A DNA stretch of 64,000 nt from assembly GCA_964017235.1 (NCBI GenBank), contig OZ024936.1, forward strand, positions 50,457,028 to 50,521,027, written 5' to 3'. The notes under the pieces were generated by a model. That model did no database searches. It worked only from the letters and a program-made list of their open reading frames with translations, and had not been told where the DNA came from. The translations under genes were made by a program, and so were the position numbers. The stretch's first letter is position 1. Every line of letters begins with the position of its first letter. Positions 1-11,624 of this stretch are shown here, in pieces. The stretch comes from Sabellastarte sp. h YS-2021. Taxonomy: Eukaryota > Annelida > Polychaeta > Sabellida > Sabellidae.

Positions 1-400
1 CACTGTGGCTGGGCAACATGTTGTACAGGACCAATACAGTATGTAGAAGGCCATCGTGGCTGGGCACCATGTTTTCATTTTCAGAATTGTCAGAATCAAT
101 GAAACTTTAAGGTCATTGTGGCTGGTCAACACAGTACTTAGAAGGCCACATGATGACTGGGCAACACTGTAGTTAGACGGCCACTGTGGCCAGGCAACAT
201 AGTATTTTAGAAGGCCAACGTGGATGGGCAACATGTACCAGTATTACATTTCAATCACTTAAGGATCAACATATAGTATTAAGAAGGCCACCATGGCTGG
301 GCAACATTCATTACATTTCAGGTACTTTAGCTGGGCAACAGTATATTTGAAGGCCACCGTGGTTGGGCAACATATTTTACTGGGTTTTTTTTTGTATTTA
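1..400. repeat. Diverged minisatellite, TGGCTGGGCAACA family
   Basis: Irregular head-to-tail copies of a unit centred on GAAGGCCACCGTGGCTGGG followed by CAACA. Two unit types alternate: a short one of about 34 bp ending in CAGTATTTTAG, and a long one of about 65 bp that adds TTTTCAGGTTTTTCAGGATC before the next AGTATTTAGAAGG. Copies here differ at many positions, in contrast to the near-identical units around 2130-2440. The window starts inside the array, so its true left edge is not visible. Confidence 0.9.
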
Positions 401-676
401 TATTTATACAGGACTCAAAGCGCTATATGACCCATCCGACTGTACAAGTACAGTCCAATTCTCAAATTACTGACCCCCTAACTGAAACACAGAGGCTCAA
501 GGATGACCATTTATTAACATCCTTGAGGTTCTTTAACCTGCCACTGGGGATAGGACCCAATGACAGAGGAACGCCCGTTTAAGTGGTCATCCAAGCCACT
601 ATGCATCTGCCTGGGATTCAACTAACGTCCTTGGTGTTCCTAGGCAAGTGTGTTACCCAATAGGCCACAGCTACAT
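401..676 (-). repeat. SINE-like dispersed repeat, family C, copy 1
   Basis: Related to 26815-27080 and 34965-35185; shared words include GGTTCTTTAACCTGCCACT and AAGTGGTCATCCAAGC. On the minus strand the element starts with a tRNA-like head: an A-box-like TGGCCTATTGGGTAA and a B-box-like GTTGAATCCC. It interrupts the minisatellite, so it inserted after the array formed. Recognised from internal copies only; no named family is claimed. Confidence 0.65.
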
Positions 677-1300
677 TTGAGGTACTTCAGGATCAATACA
701 GTATTTACAAGGTCATCATGGCTGGGCAACACAGTATTTTAGAAGGCCATAGTGGCTGGGCAACATGTATTACATTTCAGGAACTTAAGGATCAATATGC
801 AGTATTTAGAAGGCCACTGTGGCTGGGCAACAAGTATTACACTTCAGGAACTTAGGGATAAATATTTAGCATTTAAAAGGCCATGGCGGCTGGACAACAC
901 AATATTTTAAATACACTATTGTAGGTCACCGTGGCTGGGCAACATATATTACATTTCAGGTTGTTTTGGATTAAGAAAGTATTTAGAAGGGCACTGTGGC
1001 TGAGAAACACAGTATCTTAGAAGCCCAGTGTGGCTGGGCAACATATATTTTACATGTTGTACTTTTTAGGATATTCAGGATCAATACAGTATTTAGAAGG
1101 CCACCATGACTGGGAAACATGATGTACTATTCAGACTATTCAGGATCAATACAGTATTTAGAAGGCCACCGTGGCTGGGCATCATGTGTTACTTTTCAGA
1201 CTTTACAAGATCAATCAAATATTTAGAAGGTGACTGACTGGATAACATGTACTTTCCAGACTTTTGTGATCAATTTAGCATTTACAAGTGAAACGGTGTC
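677..1300. repeat. Diverged minisatellite, continued
   Basis: More long and short units of the TGGCTGGGCAACA minisatellite. The stretch 1080-1300 is closely matched at about 6100-6285, about 5 kb downstream, including the unusual variant ACTGGATAACATG. That marks it as part of a larger duplicated segment. Confidence 0.85.
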
Positions 1301-1865
1301 TGTCCCCCTGTGGGTCCGGGGAAGTAGAATAGGCCCAACGTGTCTTCCTGCGTGTCGTAAGAGGCGACTAAATGGAGGTGTTAATGTCACAGTATAATTC
1401 TAACCATGATTGGATTTTATTGATGTTTTGTGTTATTTTACTCCTTTTGAGAAATATATTCTATTTATAGTTTGTAACTGTTTTATTGTTTCTGTAATGT
1501 TTACTGTATATTCTTGTCAAATTTATCTGTATATCTAGTCATGAGTTGTTGTTTTTTGTATATTTTATCATGTTATACATATTGTTAAAGTATTACTAGT
1601 CTGTAACCCTTCTTTTTCTTGTCCATATGTTTTATTCATGTGTTGTTTGTTTAATGTCTCTCTGTTTTTTACAATGTGTATCTAGTCAGATGTTTTACTT
1701 TTATTTGTATATTTGTTCATGTATTTTTAATTATTTCTATGTATATATTTGTGAATATTAGTTAATGTATTTATAGTAGTTAATGTTTTTATAGTGCAGT
1801 ATGACACATTATTGTTTTTGCACTAAAAATTTTAAATATCTATCTAATATCTATCTATCTGAAAC
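1301..1865 (+). repeat. Dispersed element with conserved hairpin core, copy 1
   Basis: A core of about 67 bp (from CCCCTGTGGGTCCGGGGAAG to GTCGTAAGAGGCGACTAA) is followed by about 430 bp of T-rich sequence, a GTGCAGTATGACAC segment and a short (ATCT)n tract. The core recurs almost unchanged at 6286 and 7656, and the tail segment recurs at about 8000 (GTGCAGAATAACAC). GTCG...CGAC can form a 4-bp stem around TAAGAGG. The tandem 3' tail suggests a retroposon. I cannot name the family. Confidence 0.6.
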
Positions 1866-2470
1866 AGTGTCTGGGCAACACAGCATTTTGCAGGCCACTA
1901 TGGCTGGACAACATGTGCTTTTCAGGCTTTTAAGGATAAATACTGTATTTAGAAGGGCATCTTGGCTGGACAAAAAAGTATTTTTTGGAATTCCATTGTG
2001 GCTGGGCAACATGTATTACATTTCAGGCTATTCAGGATCAACACAATATTTTAGAATGCCACTTTGGCTGGGCAACATGTTGTACTTTTCAGGTTTTTCA
2101 CGATCAATACAGTATTTAGAAGGCCACCATGGCTGGGCAACACAGTATTTTTAGAAGGCCACAGTGGCTGGGCAACACAGTATTTTTAGAAGGCCACCGT
2201 GGCTGGGCAACACAGTATTTTTAGAAGGCCACAGTGGCTGGGCAACACAGTAGTATTTTTAGAAGGCCACAGTGGCTGGGCAACGTGGCTGGGCAACACA
2301 GTATTTTTAGAAGGCCACAGTGGCTGGGCAACACAGTATTTTTAGAAGGCCACCGTGGCTGGGCAACACAGTATTTTTAGAAGGCCATTGTGGCTGGGCA
2401 ACACAGTATTTTTAGAAGGCCACCATGGCTGGGCAACATGCATTATATTTTGGGCTTTTCAAGATCAATA
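1866..2470. repeat. Minisatellite with a homogenised 35-bp block
   Basis: Long diverged units to about 2130, then about nine near-identical 35-bp units at 2130-2440, each with a run of five T in TATTTTTAGAAGG. One unit is interrupted by an extra GTGGCTGGGCAAC. Open reading frames across this array are by-products of the repeat and are not genes. Confidence 0.92.
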
Positions 2471-5400
2471 TGGTAGTTAGACAAGTATCTTAAAATTAAT
2501 GCTCCTATTTTTGCAGGATTTATCCTCTAATATATAATCTAAACAACTAATCTCTAATACATTAACTATTAACAACTAATTTACAATAACACAATAATTC
2601 CACTCTGAAGGTATGCTGGATTGGACAAAAGTACAACAGAAAAACCCATGTTAGAGATCTACCCAGTGTGGCTGATCTGCACCTAAGCTGAGGTTTTCAA
2701 CATAAAAGACTTATTGGTGGGTGTAAATTTCAATATTTATCTGTAATATTATTTTTTGTTAATTCATAACTGGGCAGGGTACGCTTTGGGCAGGGGATTG
2801 ATCACTGTTTTGAGTGAGTTACAGCTGAAATGAGAGCATATATCCTAAGTATATATCTAAAGGAAATCTGAAGGGTAGCCTTGCTAAAGGCTCAAGTTTT
2901 GTTCTAATTAGTTCAGATAATGAATTCCCAGTTTATATAATGTACTCCTTTTTATACTGGATTTCTTATCAGCACACTGCAAAACAAGTTATATCCCATA
3001 ACCTGTATAAGTGCTTTATGGATACAAAATATCTGTGTACACGTTTGAAAAAGATATGGTATACATTTGAGCCCTACAGAGGTTCTACTGTTACTATTAA
3101 CAATTAGTTAAACAAAAGAATTAAACTGTGAAAACTTATTGTATTTGTTTTAGCTGGACAGATGTGGGAGACACAGAAATGGAAGCATTGAATACAGTTT
3201 CATAAAAGTCATCTCAGTGTAAGGTAAACAAGAAAAATTACCCGCTTGTTACACATCTTCAAATTTTCTTGCCAGAATAGACAATTTAGTACAATTTGCC
3301 TCTGAAGGTCAAAGACAATTTGTTTTGTCTTCTTCAGTGATATGTTTTGTTATCATTATAACACAAATTCATATAAATTCATATGATGATAGAAGTTTAT
3401 AGAATACTACTATGTCTATTTTCAGTTCAGACCTCAATTTTGTATATAGACAGTAAACAGTATAATACAACATAATACAAAAATTCTAAGGAAATAAAAC
3501 TGGGTACATTCACAATCAAGCATTCATTATCAGTCTCTTAATAATAACCTAATATGTACTTTCACACAATGTTTGGCCAATAGTCATTCATAAATGCTTA
3601 GGTTATCATCATTTATTTACTATTATTATTATTATTATTATGCATTTCTTTTGCTTTGTTCTGTTCTAGCTGGAAGGACTGGGGATCACAGCAACGAGTC
3701 CATTTAAACCAGTCTTATGGAAGCCCTCTCACTGTGAGCTACAACAATTTACTTTTTGCAAGTCATTAAAATATAACTTTTGTAAATGCCTATCATCATA
3801 GAATACTGTCAATGTTACTCAAACTACAGACATCAATTTTGATATGTTTAGCAGTCAGTATTATACAGGATTCTAAGATAATAAAACTGGGTACGATAAA
3901 TTCTGAGTCATGATTCATCAATGTCTGATGTAACATAAAATTTGGGCTGATGTTAAAACAGAAAGCATATCTCAGAGTATATTTTAACTGGACTGTGTTT
4001 ATGAGTCAACGAAATATCAAGAATTAACAAGGCATCGCAAAATGCATTTGCACATTTATTGACCAAATTTTATAATGATTGAAAGATTATTATTTTTACT
4101 ACTGTTAATTATTGGCAGGTAATATACTGTGTGAATAAAGTGTTTTGCATCAAGAACATTTTTCATAATTACAATTGTTTCTCTGGTAGGTTGACAGTGT
4201 CATGGAAATGGAAACAAACATAATAAACATAGTGTCACAGAACTCATCCTGATGTAAGTTAGTTTAAAAAAAAAGTAAGTTACAAATATTACATTAAATT
4301 TTTATTGATTAAAATTCAAATATTCATAGAATACTTTCACTATATACTGAAAATTCAAAGGTTATTGTAAATTTTCTATTATTTGTGAATTTTATTGTAC
4401 AAGATTCAAACTTAACAAAATTGGGCAGGGTAAGTTCTGAGTTATAACTGATGTGAGAAAAATTATTTAATGGGAATTTAATAATACTTAATGGGATTGT
4501 TTTTCACTAGTAATGGCAAAATTTCAAGCATCAAAGTCTGATGAAATGTATTTGACAACTTCAAAATGTCCAAATTCATTGATAATTGGAAATTGTTACT
4601 ATCATTACCTATTGGAACAGAGGACATGGGTTAGTCATACTCCCAAGGATGTTACCTCAATGTAAGTTTCAAATTTTTAAATTTGATGTTCATTAAAGTA
4701 CATAAGTACTTTTAACTTCAGTGATATTTATCAGTAAACACAATATCAAGTATTGTAACAATATCTGGTGAAAAACATTTGAGATCCTTATAATGTCCAA
4801 ACTTGTCATAAATTGTTATAAATTTTTGCGAAGTTATTAATGATAAGAAGTAGTGAAAACAGTGTGACATCCAGAATATTATAACTCTAAATTTGTTTCT
4901 CTCTGTTCAGACAAAATGACCAGTGGCTTATAGAAAGGGAAGCAACAATATTAAAATAGTGACATGGAAGTCACCTCAATGTAAGTTACATATATTTACA
5001 TTCTATTATTGATAAATAATTCATAGAAAACAGGTTAAGTGATATCAGTATCACATTTGAATTGTTACTGTCAACTGGAAATATCACCTGGATAAATTGC
5101 AGTCCAAATTGTTTGCAAACATTTTTTCCGTTTACTCTTATAAACACTAAATAGAAAATGTAAATTGACAGTTATAATAACTTGGTCTAAGGCAATAATG
5201 CAGTACACTCACTAAATTAACATTGTAAATTCAGACTTTAACCAATCAGAATCATTGAAACAAAGCTGTATGGCGGTTGGTTTGGTGCCAATTAAAGACC
5301 ACTGTTTATTCTCAAAATAAAATGTGTAGTTATACATGTAAAGCATTTGGTGAATGTGATGTTAAGTAAATTATATTAGATATATACAATATTAAATAGC

Positions 5401-5540
5401 TTCTATAACAATGGCTTGTAGCAAATAAAAAAGTAAATGTTAAGTTAGCAGTGATTATTAAGGCATAAATTGATTGTGTTCTTTTCCTTTCAGAATGCTG
5501 TTATGGAGTTATGGGTAGTAAGTTAGTGTAAGCGAGGTGT
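2471..5540 (+). other. Array of exon-like modules, block 1 (putative non-coding transcript)
   Basis: No open frame is conserved. Short segments recur at roughly 0.3-0.6 kb spacing, each preceded by a pyrimidine-rich tract ending in AG and followed by a GT donor (GTAAGT or close): 3154-3218, 3670-3733, 4190-4253, 4621-4661, 4911-4980 and 5494-5517. The copies at 4190 and 4911 align clearly (CAGTG...ATGGAAATGGAAACAA against CAGTG...TAGAAAGGGAAGCAA; both end near TCMTSMTGAT or TCACCTCAAT). The spacers also share words such as AAAACTGGGTAC (3500, 3890) and GGGCAGGGTA (2770, 4425). Module lengths are not multiples of three. Best reading: diverged tandem units of about 0.5 kb, possibly exons of a non-coding RNA. 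A transposon-derived tandem array is the alternative. Confidence 0.35.
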
Positions 5541-5599
5541 AAGTAGAAAGGTACAAGGTTTTTTATTATTTTTATGTTTTGTTTATTTTGTTTTTGTGT

Positions 5600-6285
5600 C
5601 ATCATATTTTTAAATTCCACCTTTGCTGAGCAACATGTTTTTGTTTTCAAGATTTTTTTCGGATCAACAGAACTTTAAGGTCATTGTGGCTGGACAAAAC
5701 AGTATTTCAGAAGGCCACCATGACTGGGAAACAGTATTTTATAAGGCCTGTATGTATTACATTTCAGGCTTGTCAGGATCGATACAGTATTTAGAAAGCC
5801 ATTGTGGCTGGGCAACACAGTATTTTAGAAGGCCTCAGTGGCTGGGTAACATAGCATTTAGAGTGTGACTGTGGCTGGCCAACATGTATTAAATCTCAGG
5901 CATTTAAGGATCAATATGTACTATTTAGAAGGCCACCGTGGCTGAGCAACACAGTATTTTAGAAGGCCACCATGGCTGGGTAACATAGCATTTAGAATGT
6001 GACTGTGGCTGGCCAACATATATTAAATCTCAGGCACTTAAGGATCAATATGTATTATTTAGAAGGTCACCGTGGCTGGGCAACACAGTAGCCACCGTGG
6101 CTGGGAAACATGATGTACTATTCAGACTATTCAGGATCAATACAGTATATAGAAGGCCACTGTGGCTGGGCATCATGTTGTACTTTTCAGACTTTACAAG
6201 ATCAATCAAATATTTAGAAGGCGACTGGCTGGATAACATGTGACTTTTGTGATCAATTTAGCATTTACAAGTGAAATGGTGTCTG
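5600..6285. repeat. Minisatellite, second block, left part
   Basis: Same unit family as at position 1. Two adjacent stretches (5870-5985 and 6000-6090) are near copies of each other, sharing GTGACTGTGGCTGGCCAACA. 6100-6285 matches 1080-1300, including ATCAATCAAATATTTAGAAG. Confidence 0.88.
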
Positions 6286-6465
6286 TTCCCCTGTGGGTCC
6301 GGGGAAGTAGAATAGGCCCAACGTGTCCTCCTGCGTGTCGTAAGAGGCGACTAAATGGAGGTGTTAATGTCACATTATAATTCTAACCATGATTGGATTT
6401 TATTGATGTTTGGTGTTATTTTACTCATCTTGAGAAATATACTATATTTATACTTTTATAGTTTT
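6286..6465 (+). repeat. Dispersed element with conserved hairpin core, copy 2
   Basis: The core is followed by about 110 bp that still match copy 1 (TCTAACCATGATTGGATTTT). Satellite sequence then resumes abruptly near 6470, so the T-rich tail of copy 1 is missing. The upstream flank also matches copy 1, so this copy arose by segmental duplication and not by an independent insertion. Confidence 0.65.
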
Positions 6466-7655
6466 TTTATAGGTTTTTCAGGATCAATAGACTATTTAGA
6501 AGGCCACCGTGGCAACATATTGTTGTTTTCTGGTTTTCAAGGATCACTACAGTATTTAGAAGACCACCTTGGATGGGCAACATGTACTTTTCAAGTTTTT
6601 TAGGATAACTACACTATTTAGAAGACCACCTTGGATGGGCAACACACGTTGTACTTTTCAGGTTTAATACACTATTTAGAAGCCCACTATGGCTGGGCAA
6701 CATGTACTTTTCAGGTTTCTCAGGATAAATACAGTATTTAGAAGGCCACCGTGGCTGGGCAACATTGTGTGGTTTTCAGATTTTTCAGGATCAATGCAGT
6801 ATTTAGGCCACCATGGGTGGGCAACATGTTGTCCTTTTCAGATTTTTAAGGATCAATACAATATTAAGGCCACCGTGATTGGGCATCATGTTGTGCTTTT
6901 CAGGTGTTTCAGAATCAATACAGTATTTAGAAGACCACCTTGGCTGGGCAACATGTTGTACTTTTCAAGTTTTTCAGGATTAATACACTATTTATAAGCC
7001 CACTATAGCTGGGCAACATGTATTTTTCAGGTTTTTCAGGATAAATACAGTATTTAGAAGGCCACCGTGGCTGGGCAACATGTACTTTTCAGGTTATAAG
7101 GATCAACAGACTATTTAGAGGACCACTGTGGCTGGGCAACATAGTGTGGTTTTCAGGTTTTTCGGGATCAGTACAGTATTTAGAAGGCCACCATGGGTGG
7201 GCAACATGTACTTTTCAGGTTTTTAATATTTAGTAAAAAAATTTAAAACAGTACATGGAAGACCACTGTGGCTGGGCAACATGTTGTACTTTGCATGTTT
7301 TTCAGGATCAATACACTATTTAGAAGCCCACTATGGGAAGGCAACATGTTGGATTTTTCAGAATAAATACAGTATTTGGAAGGCCACTATGGCTGGGCAA
7401 CATGTTGTGCTTTACAGGTTTTTCAGAATATAGTATTTCAAAGGCCACCATGGCTATGCAGCATGTATTTTTCAGAATAAATACAGTATTTGGAAGGCCA
7501 CTGTGGCTGGGCAACATGTACTTTTTTGGTTTTTCAGGATAAATACTGTATTTAGAAGGCCACCAACAACATGTATTTTTCAGGTTTTTCAGAATCAATA
7601 CAGTATATAGAAGGCCACCGTGGCTGGGCAAAATGTTGTGCTTTTCAGGTTTTTC
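6466..7655. repeat. Minisatellite, long-unit domain
   Basis: Dominated by the long unit of about 65 bp: GGCCACCGTGGCTGGGCAAC, then ATGT, then ACTTTTCAGGTTTTTCAGGA, then TCAATACAGTATTTAGAA. Many single-base and small indel differences between units. About 18 units by eye. Confidence 0.88.
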
Positions 7656-8050
7656 AACCCCCTGTGGGTCCGGGGAAGTAGAATAGGCCCAACGTGTCCT
7701 CCTGCGTGTCGTAAGAGGCGACTAATTGGAGGAGACACTAACCTTGATTATATTTCACAGAATAAATTTTTATTTTGTTTTTTGTTCATTTATATATTTT
7801 CCACTTTTTGAGAATTCTATTTATGGATTGTATTTATTTTATTGTATTTGGGTATTTGTTTCTGTATATTTTGTTGTTGTATGGTCTAGTCAGTATTTAT
7901 GATCTTATCTTGTCATTCTTGTTCAGTGTATGTCTAGTCACTAGTTTTTTGTATGTTTGTTCATGTTGTATATATTGTTTAGTATTTGTTAAATTTATTG
8001 GTGCAGAATAACACTAAGGTTTGCTTGTACCTTAATTTTTAACTAACTAA
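7656..8050 (+). repeat. Dispersed element with conserved hairpin core, copy 3
   Basis: Core as in copy 1, then a T-rich tail ending GTGCAGAATAACACTAAGG at about 8001-8020 that parallels the end of copy 1. The upstream flank is a different satellite position from copies 1 and 2, consistent with a separate insertion or an older rearrangement. Confidence 0.6.
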
Positions 8051-8730
8051 TTCAGGTTTTTCAGGATGAATGCACTATTTAAAAGTCCACCATGGTTGAG
8101 CAACATTTTGTGCTTTTCCGTTTTTTCAGGATCAATACACTATTTAGAAAGCCACAGTGGCTGGGCAACATGTACTTTTTAGGAATCAATATAGTATTTA
8201 GAAGGCCACCATGACTGGGCAACATGTACTTTTTTGGTTTTCAACGATCAATTCAGTATTTAGAAGGCCACCGTGGCTGGGCAACAAGTGGTGCTTTTCA
8301 GGTTTTTCAAGATCAATACACTATTTAGAAGGCCACCATGGCTGGGCAACACAGTATTTTAGAATGCCACCATGGCTGGGCAACACAGTATTTTAGAAGG
8401 TCACCGTGGCTGGGCAACACAGTATTTTAGAAGGTCACCGTGACTGGGCAACACAGTATTTTAGAAGGCCACCATGGCTGAGCAACACAATATTTTAGAA
8501 GGCCACCGTGGCTGGGCAACACAGTATTTAGAAGGCCACCGTGGCTGGGCAACACAGTATTTAGAAGGCCACTATGGCTGGGCAACACAGTATTTAGAAG
8601 GCCATCGTGGCTGGGCAACACAGTATTTTAGAAGGCCACCGTGGCTGGGCAACACAGTATTTAGAAGGCAACCGTGGCTGGGCAAGACACTATTGAGTAA
8701 GCCACCATGGCTGGGCAAAAAGTATTTATA
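8051..8730. repeat. Minisatellite with 34-bp and 33-bp homogenised sub-blocks
   Basis: After a few long units, 8330-8520 is built of 34-bp units (TATTTTAGAAGG, four T) and 8520-8690 mostly of 33-bp units (TATTTAGAAGG, three T). Because 33 is divisible by three, this part gives an artefactual open frame encoding 11-residue repeats; it is not a gene. The array decays at about 8690-8730. Confidence 0.9.
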
Positions 8731-8759
8731 TGGCTACTTTACCTTGGCTTTTGATAATT

Positions 8760-11520
8760 TTTATTCATATACTTTATAAAACTTGATAATATTGTCATTA
8801 GTTGTAGGATTTAACCACTAGACAATAACTAATCTTTAATAACTTAACTCTAACTAATAACTAACTCTAACAAAATAACCCCAACTAACTTTGAAAGCAG
8901 CCTGGATAGGACACAATTACAGCAGAAAGAGCCATGTTCATAGATGTACCCAGTCTGGATGACTCAAAACTTCGAACAGCACAGAGCTTTTCAACATCCA
9001 GGATTTGAGGGTAGGTCTAATAGTTTTATGTTCACTTGAGTTCCAGTTAATTTTAACTTTCGATAACCACTTGTTGGTTTTAAAAAACAGACAATAACTG
9101 ATTGATACCTGTTTTTAACATTGTATGAAAAATCTCTTCGAAAATTACAAATGAAACATGCAGTTTCATCAATTTGTGGACTTTTCCTAATAATTATAAA
9201 AGCTAAGCCTTTTACAACCTCCAATAATATTTTATTGAAAGTTTGAAAGAAGAACTGCTTTTGAACAGTTTATAACGGGTTGTGGTTTTTTATAACAAAA
9301 TCAACTTAAAACCAGATAAGCTGGTTTTCCATTTACACCCTCAATGTTCATACCTGTGGTATTATTGGTTGCTAATTCAATCAAGAAAATGTCACATCTT
9401 CGGAAATTCTATTCAGATATTTATGTAAGGAGATACAATGCCATAACTGACAAGGACTACACAATATTCCAGTTATCAACAAGACCAGAAGTAAATCAAA
9501 TAAGAATGTCATAAATAATATTCTATGATTAAATTATATATCTCTTCAAACTATCTAATTATTTATTCTGTATTTACCAGATTTCCAACACAAGAAAATG
9601 TGAAGGTGAAGATCTACCCTATCATGACCAATATATCTTGGTTAAGAAAGATGGGTAGGTGTAACAAATTTTTATTTTTCGAGTGGAATGTATCACTTGA
9701 CATGCACGAAGTAGAGAATCACTTGAACAGAATGTTAGTAAAGTCGTCCATGCACTGAGAAAAAATAACCACAGATAATATTAAAATATTAACAATTAAG
9801 CACCTGCCTAAGATCATGCATTTGTTCAACATCATTTTTTTTCACTTACAGTTAAATATTGCTTCTCTCTGTAAATGCATACATCTCTATAATTTACCAT
9901 GTCTGTGTAAATTTTACTAGGTTTGCCAGAACAGAAACATCTACCTCGTCTGACTGGTTAAAAGCCTAGATTTAAAATGCATGGCACCTCATCTTAAGAC
10001 AACTCAGAACTGCAAATTGAATGGTAGGTACAGCTAATCTTAGTATATTTCAAATTATATTATTTTGAGTTTTTTTCAATATGTCAAAATTGTTTAGGGA
10101 CACTCGGTGTTTAAGCAGAATTAATTGTACTAACCATCCTGCTTGATCACATGAAAGAAAAGTCATATTGTAAGTTAAATGCCATGACATGAATAGACGA
10201 TCAAAATTATGATTAATTACTGATGTTCAAAAATCAGTACTGCATTAGAGCAAGACTTACCTAGCTCTGATAAATTTGACTTTAATCTGTGCACTATGTT
10301 TTTCGTAATTTGCTAAAATTTTAAACCGAATCCAATGATCATATAACCTCCTAGGTGGAGGTAAATACTAAATATTTTTTAAGTATTGCATTGTATTTTT
10401 ATATTTATGTATTTCTAAGGATTTTTTTTACTTTTGTACACAAGATTAAAATATATTACACAATGCTAAAGTATCTGAAGTAATGTACTTAACAATTCAT
10501 CAGGTTTGCCACAGAAAGACCTAAGTCATAAATCTATCCTGCTGATTCCTGCATGTGGTGATACGAGACCCAGACATCGGAGAAACACAAGAAAATACAT
10601 CTTCATTATGCACAAACGTGTAAGTAGAACACTTTATGCCTCCTTTTTTTGCAATTGTGAGTTCCCCCAACACATTTCATGTCAGACTAGTAATATATTA
10701 CAGTTCTTCAGAAAGGTACTTTCATAAAGAAGTGGATGGAGAGATAATATCAACTCAACACTTCTGTTACTCTGAATAGGATAAAATATATTTTATGGAC
10801 AAACTTGTATATATTTCTGAATGTAATTAAAAGTTACATATATGTAATTATATTCACCAAACTATATACATCTAGAGCTTTCTATAAATGTATTTTTCCA
10901 TTATGTTTCAGAATGCCCACACACACAGTTGGAAGGAACTGATGGATCACATACTCAATGTGTGAAGAGAGCAATGTTGTGTCAGCTTTTACATCGTTTC
11001 ATTTGAAAACTTGGCTACAGAATGGAACACTTTACCTAAACATACCAGTATCATACTTTGACAAATTGTGCTGCCATCCAGTTTTGACACTGTCAACATA
11101 TTTCACTTGGGACATTTGAGATTTAAATGTATTTGTGACTGTTAAATGATTTGTGATGAGAAGATTTTGTTATATTATGGGTTAGTCACATTAGTGTACA
11201 AGTTTAAATAGTTTAGAGAATGTAGGTTTCTTTTATATTTGTATAACAGTTTGAAAACAGGAGTGGTTATCATGATTAGTGAGGTTTTTAGGCCAGTCTG
11301 GAAAGACAAGGTTTTCCTCACAAGGCATAATACTTGTCAATTATAACATTTTCACATTACTGTTCTTACACATAATTATAATGACATATTAAGTCAAGGT
11401 TTTTATCCTACCTGTTAAGAAGATAGGTTTTCCTTGCATTACATGAAATGAAAAGAGTAAAATAAAAATAACTGAATAAAAGCCCATTTGTGTTTTAATC
11501 AATGTATAACATTAGGTCAA
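8760..11520 (+). other. Array of exon-like modules, block 2 (putative transcript, coding status unknown)
   Basis: The start (8770-9000) is a diverged copy of 2480-2720: both have TTGTAGGATTTA or TTGCAGGATTTA, a run of AACTAATxTxxAATA, then CTGGATxGGACA, CAGAAA and CCATGTT. Exon-like segments with good splice sites are 9581-9654, 9921-10023, 10504-10619, and a terminal one from 10912. AATAAA signals lie at 11461 and 11474. The segments at 9921 and 10504 both begin GTTTGCCA and are related. An ATG at 9389 opens 34 codons to a GT at 9491 and joins 9581-9654 in phase, but the next module (9921) stops after 15 codons. No known domain recognised. Confidence 0.3.
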
Positions 11521-11624
11521 TACAGATTAGTTTGATGAATGCTATGACTTGCACAAGATCATTCCATTGCATTCTAAAGAACCTACATGGGTTTACTTTG
11601 TAGAGTACTGCATTATATATATAC

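Noticed and set aside
1801..2154. 117-codon ORF in the first satellite block (and similar ORFs at 5623, 6689, 7320, 8427 and 8474)
   Set aside because: They consist of satellite units; open frames arise from a stop-poor unit and shift with unit length. No start context, domain or frame conservation.
2130..8720. 33-35 bp repeats resembling CRISPR spacing
   Set aside because: Units abut with no unique spacers, and the surroundings are eukaryotic; it is a minisatellite.
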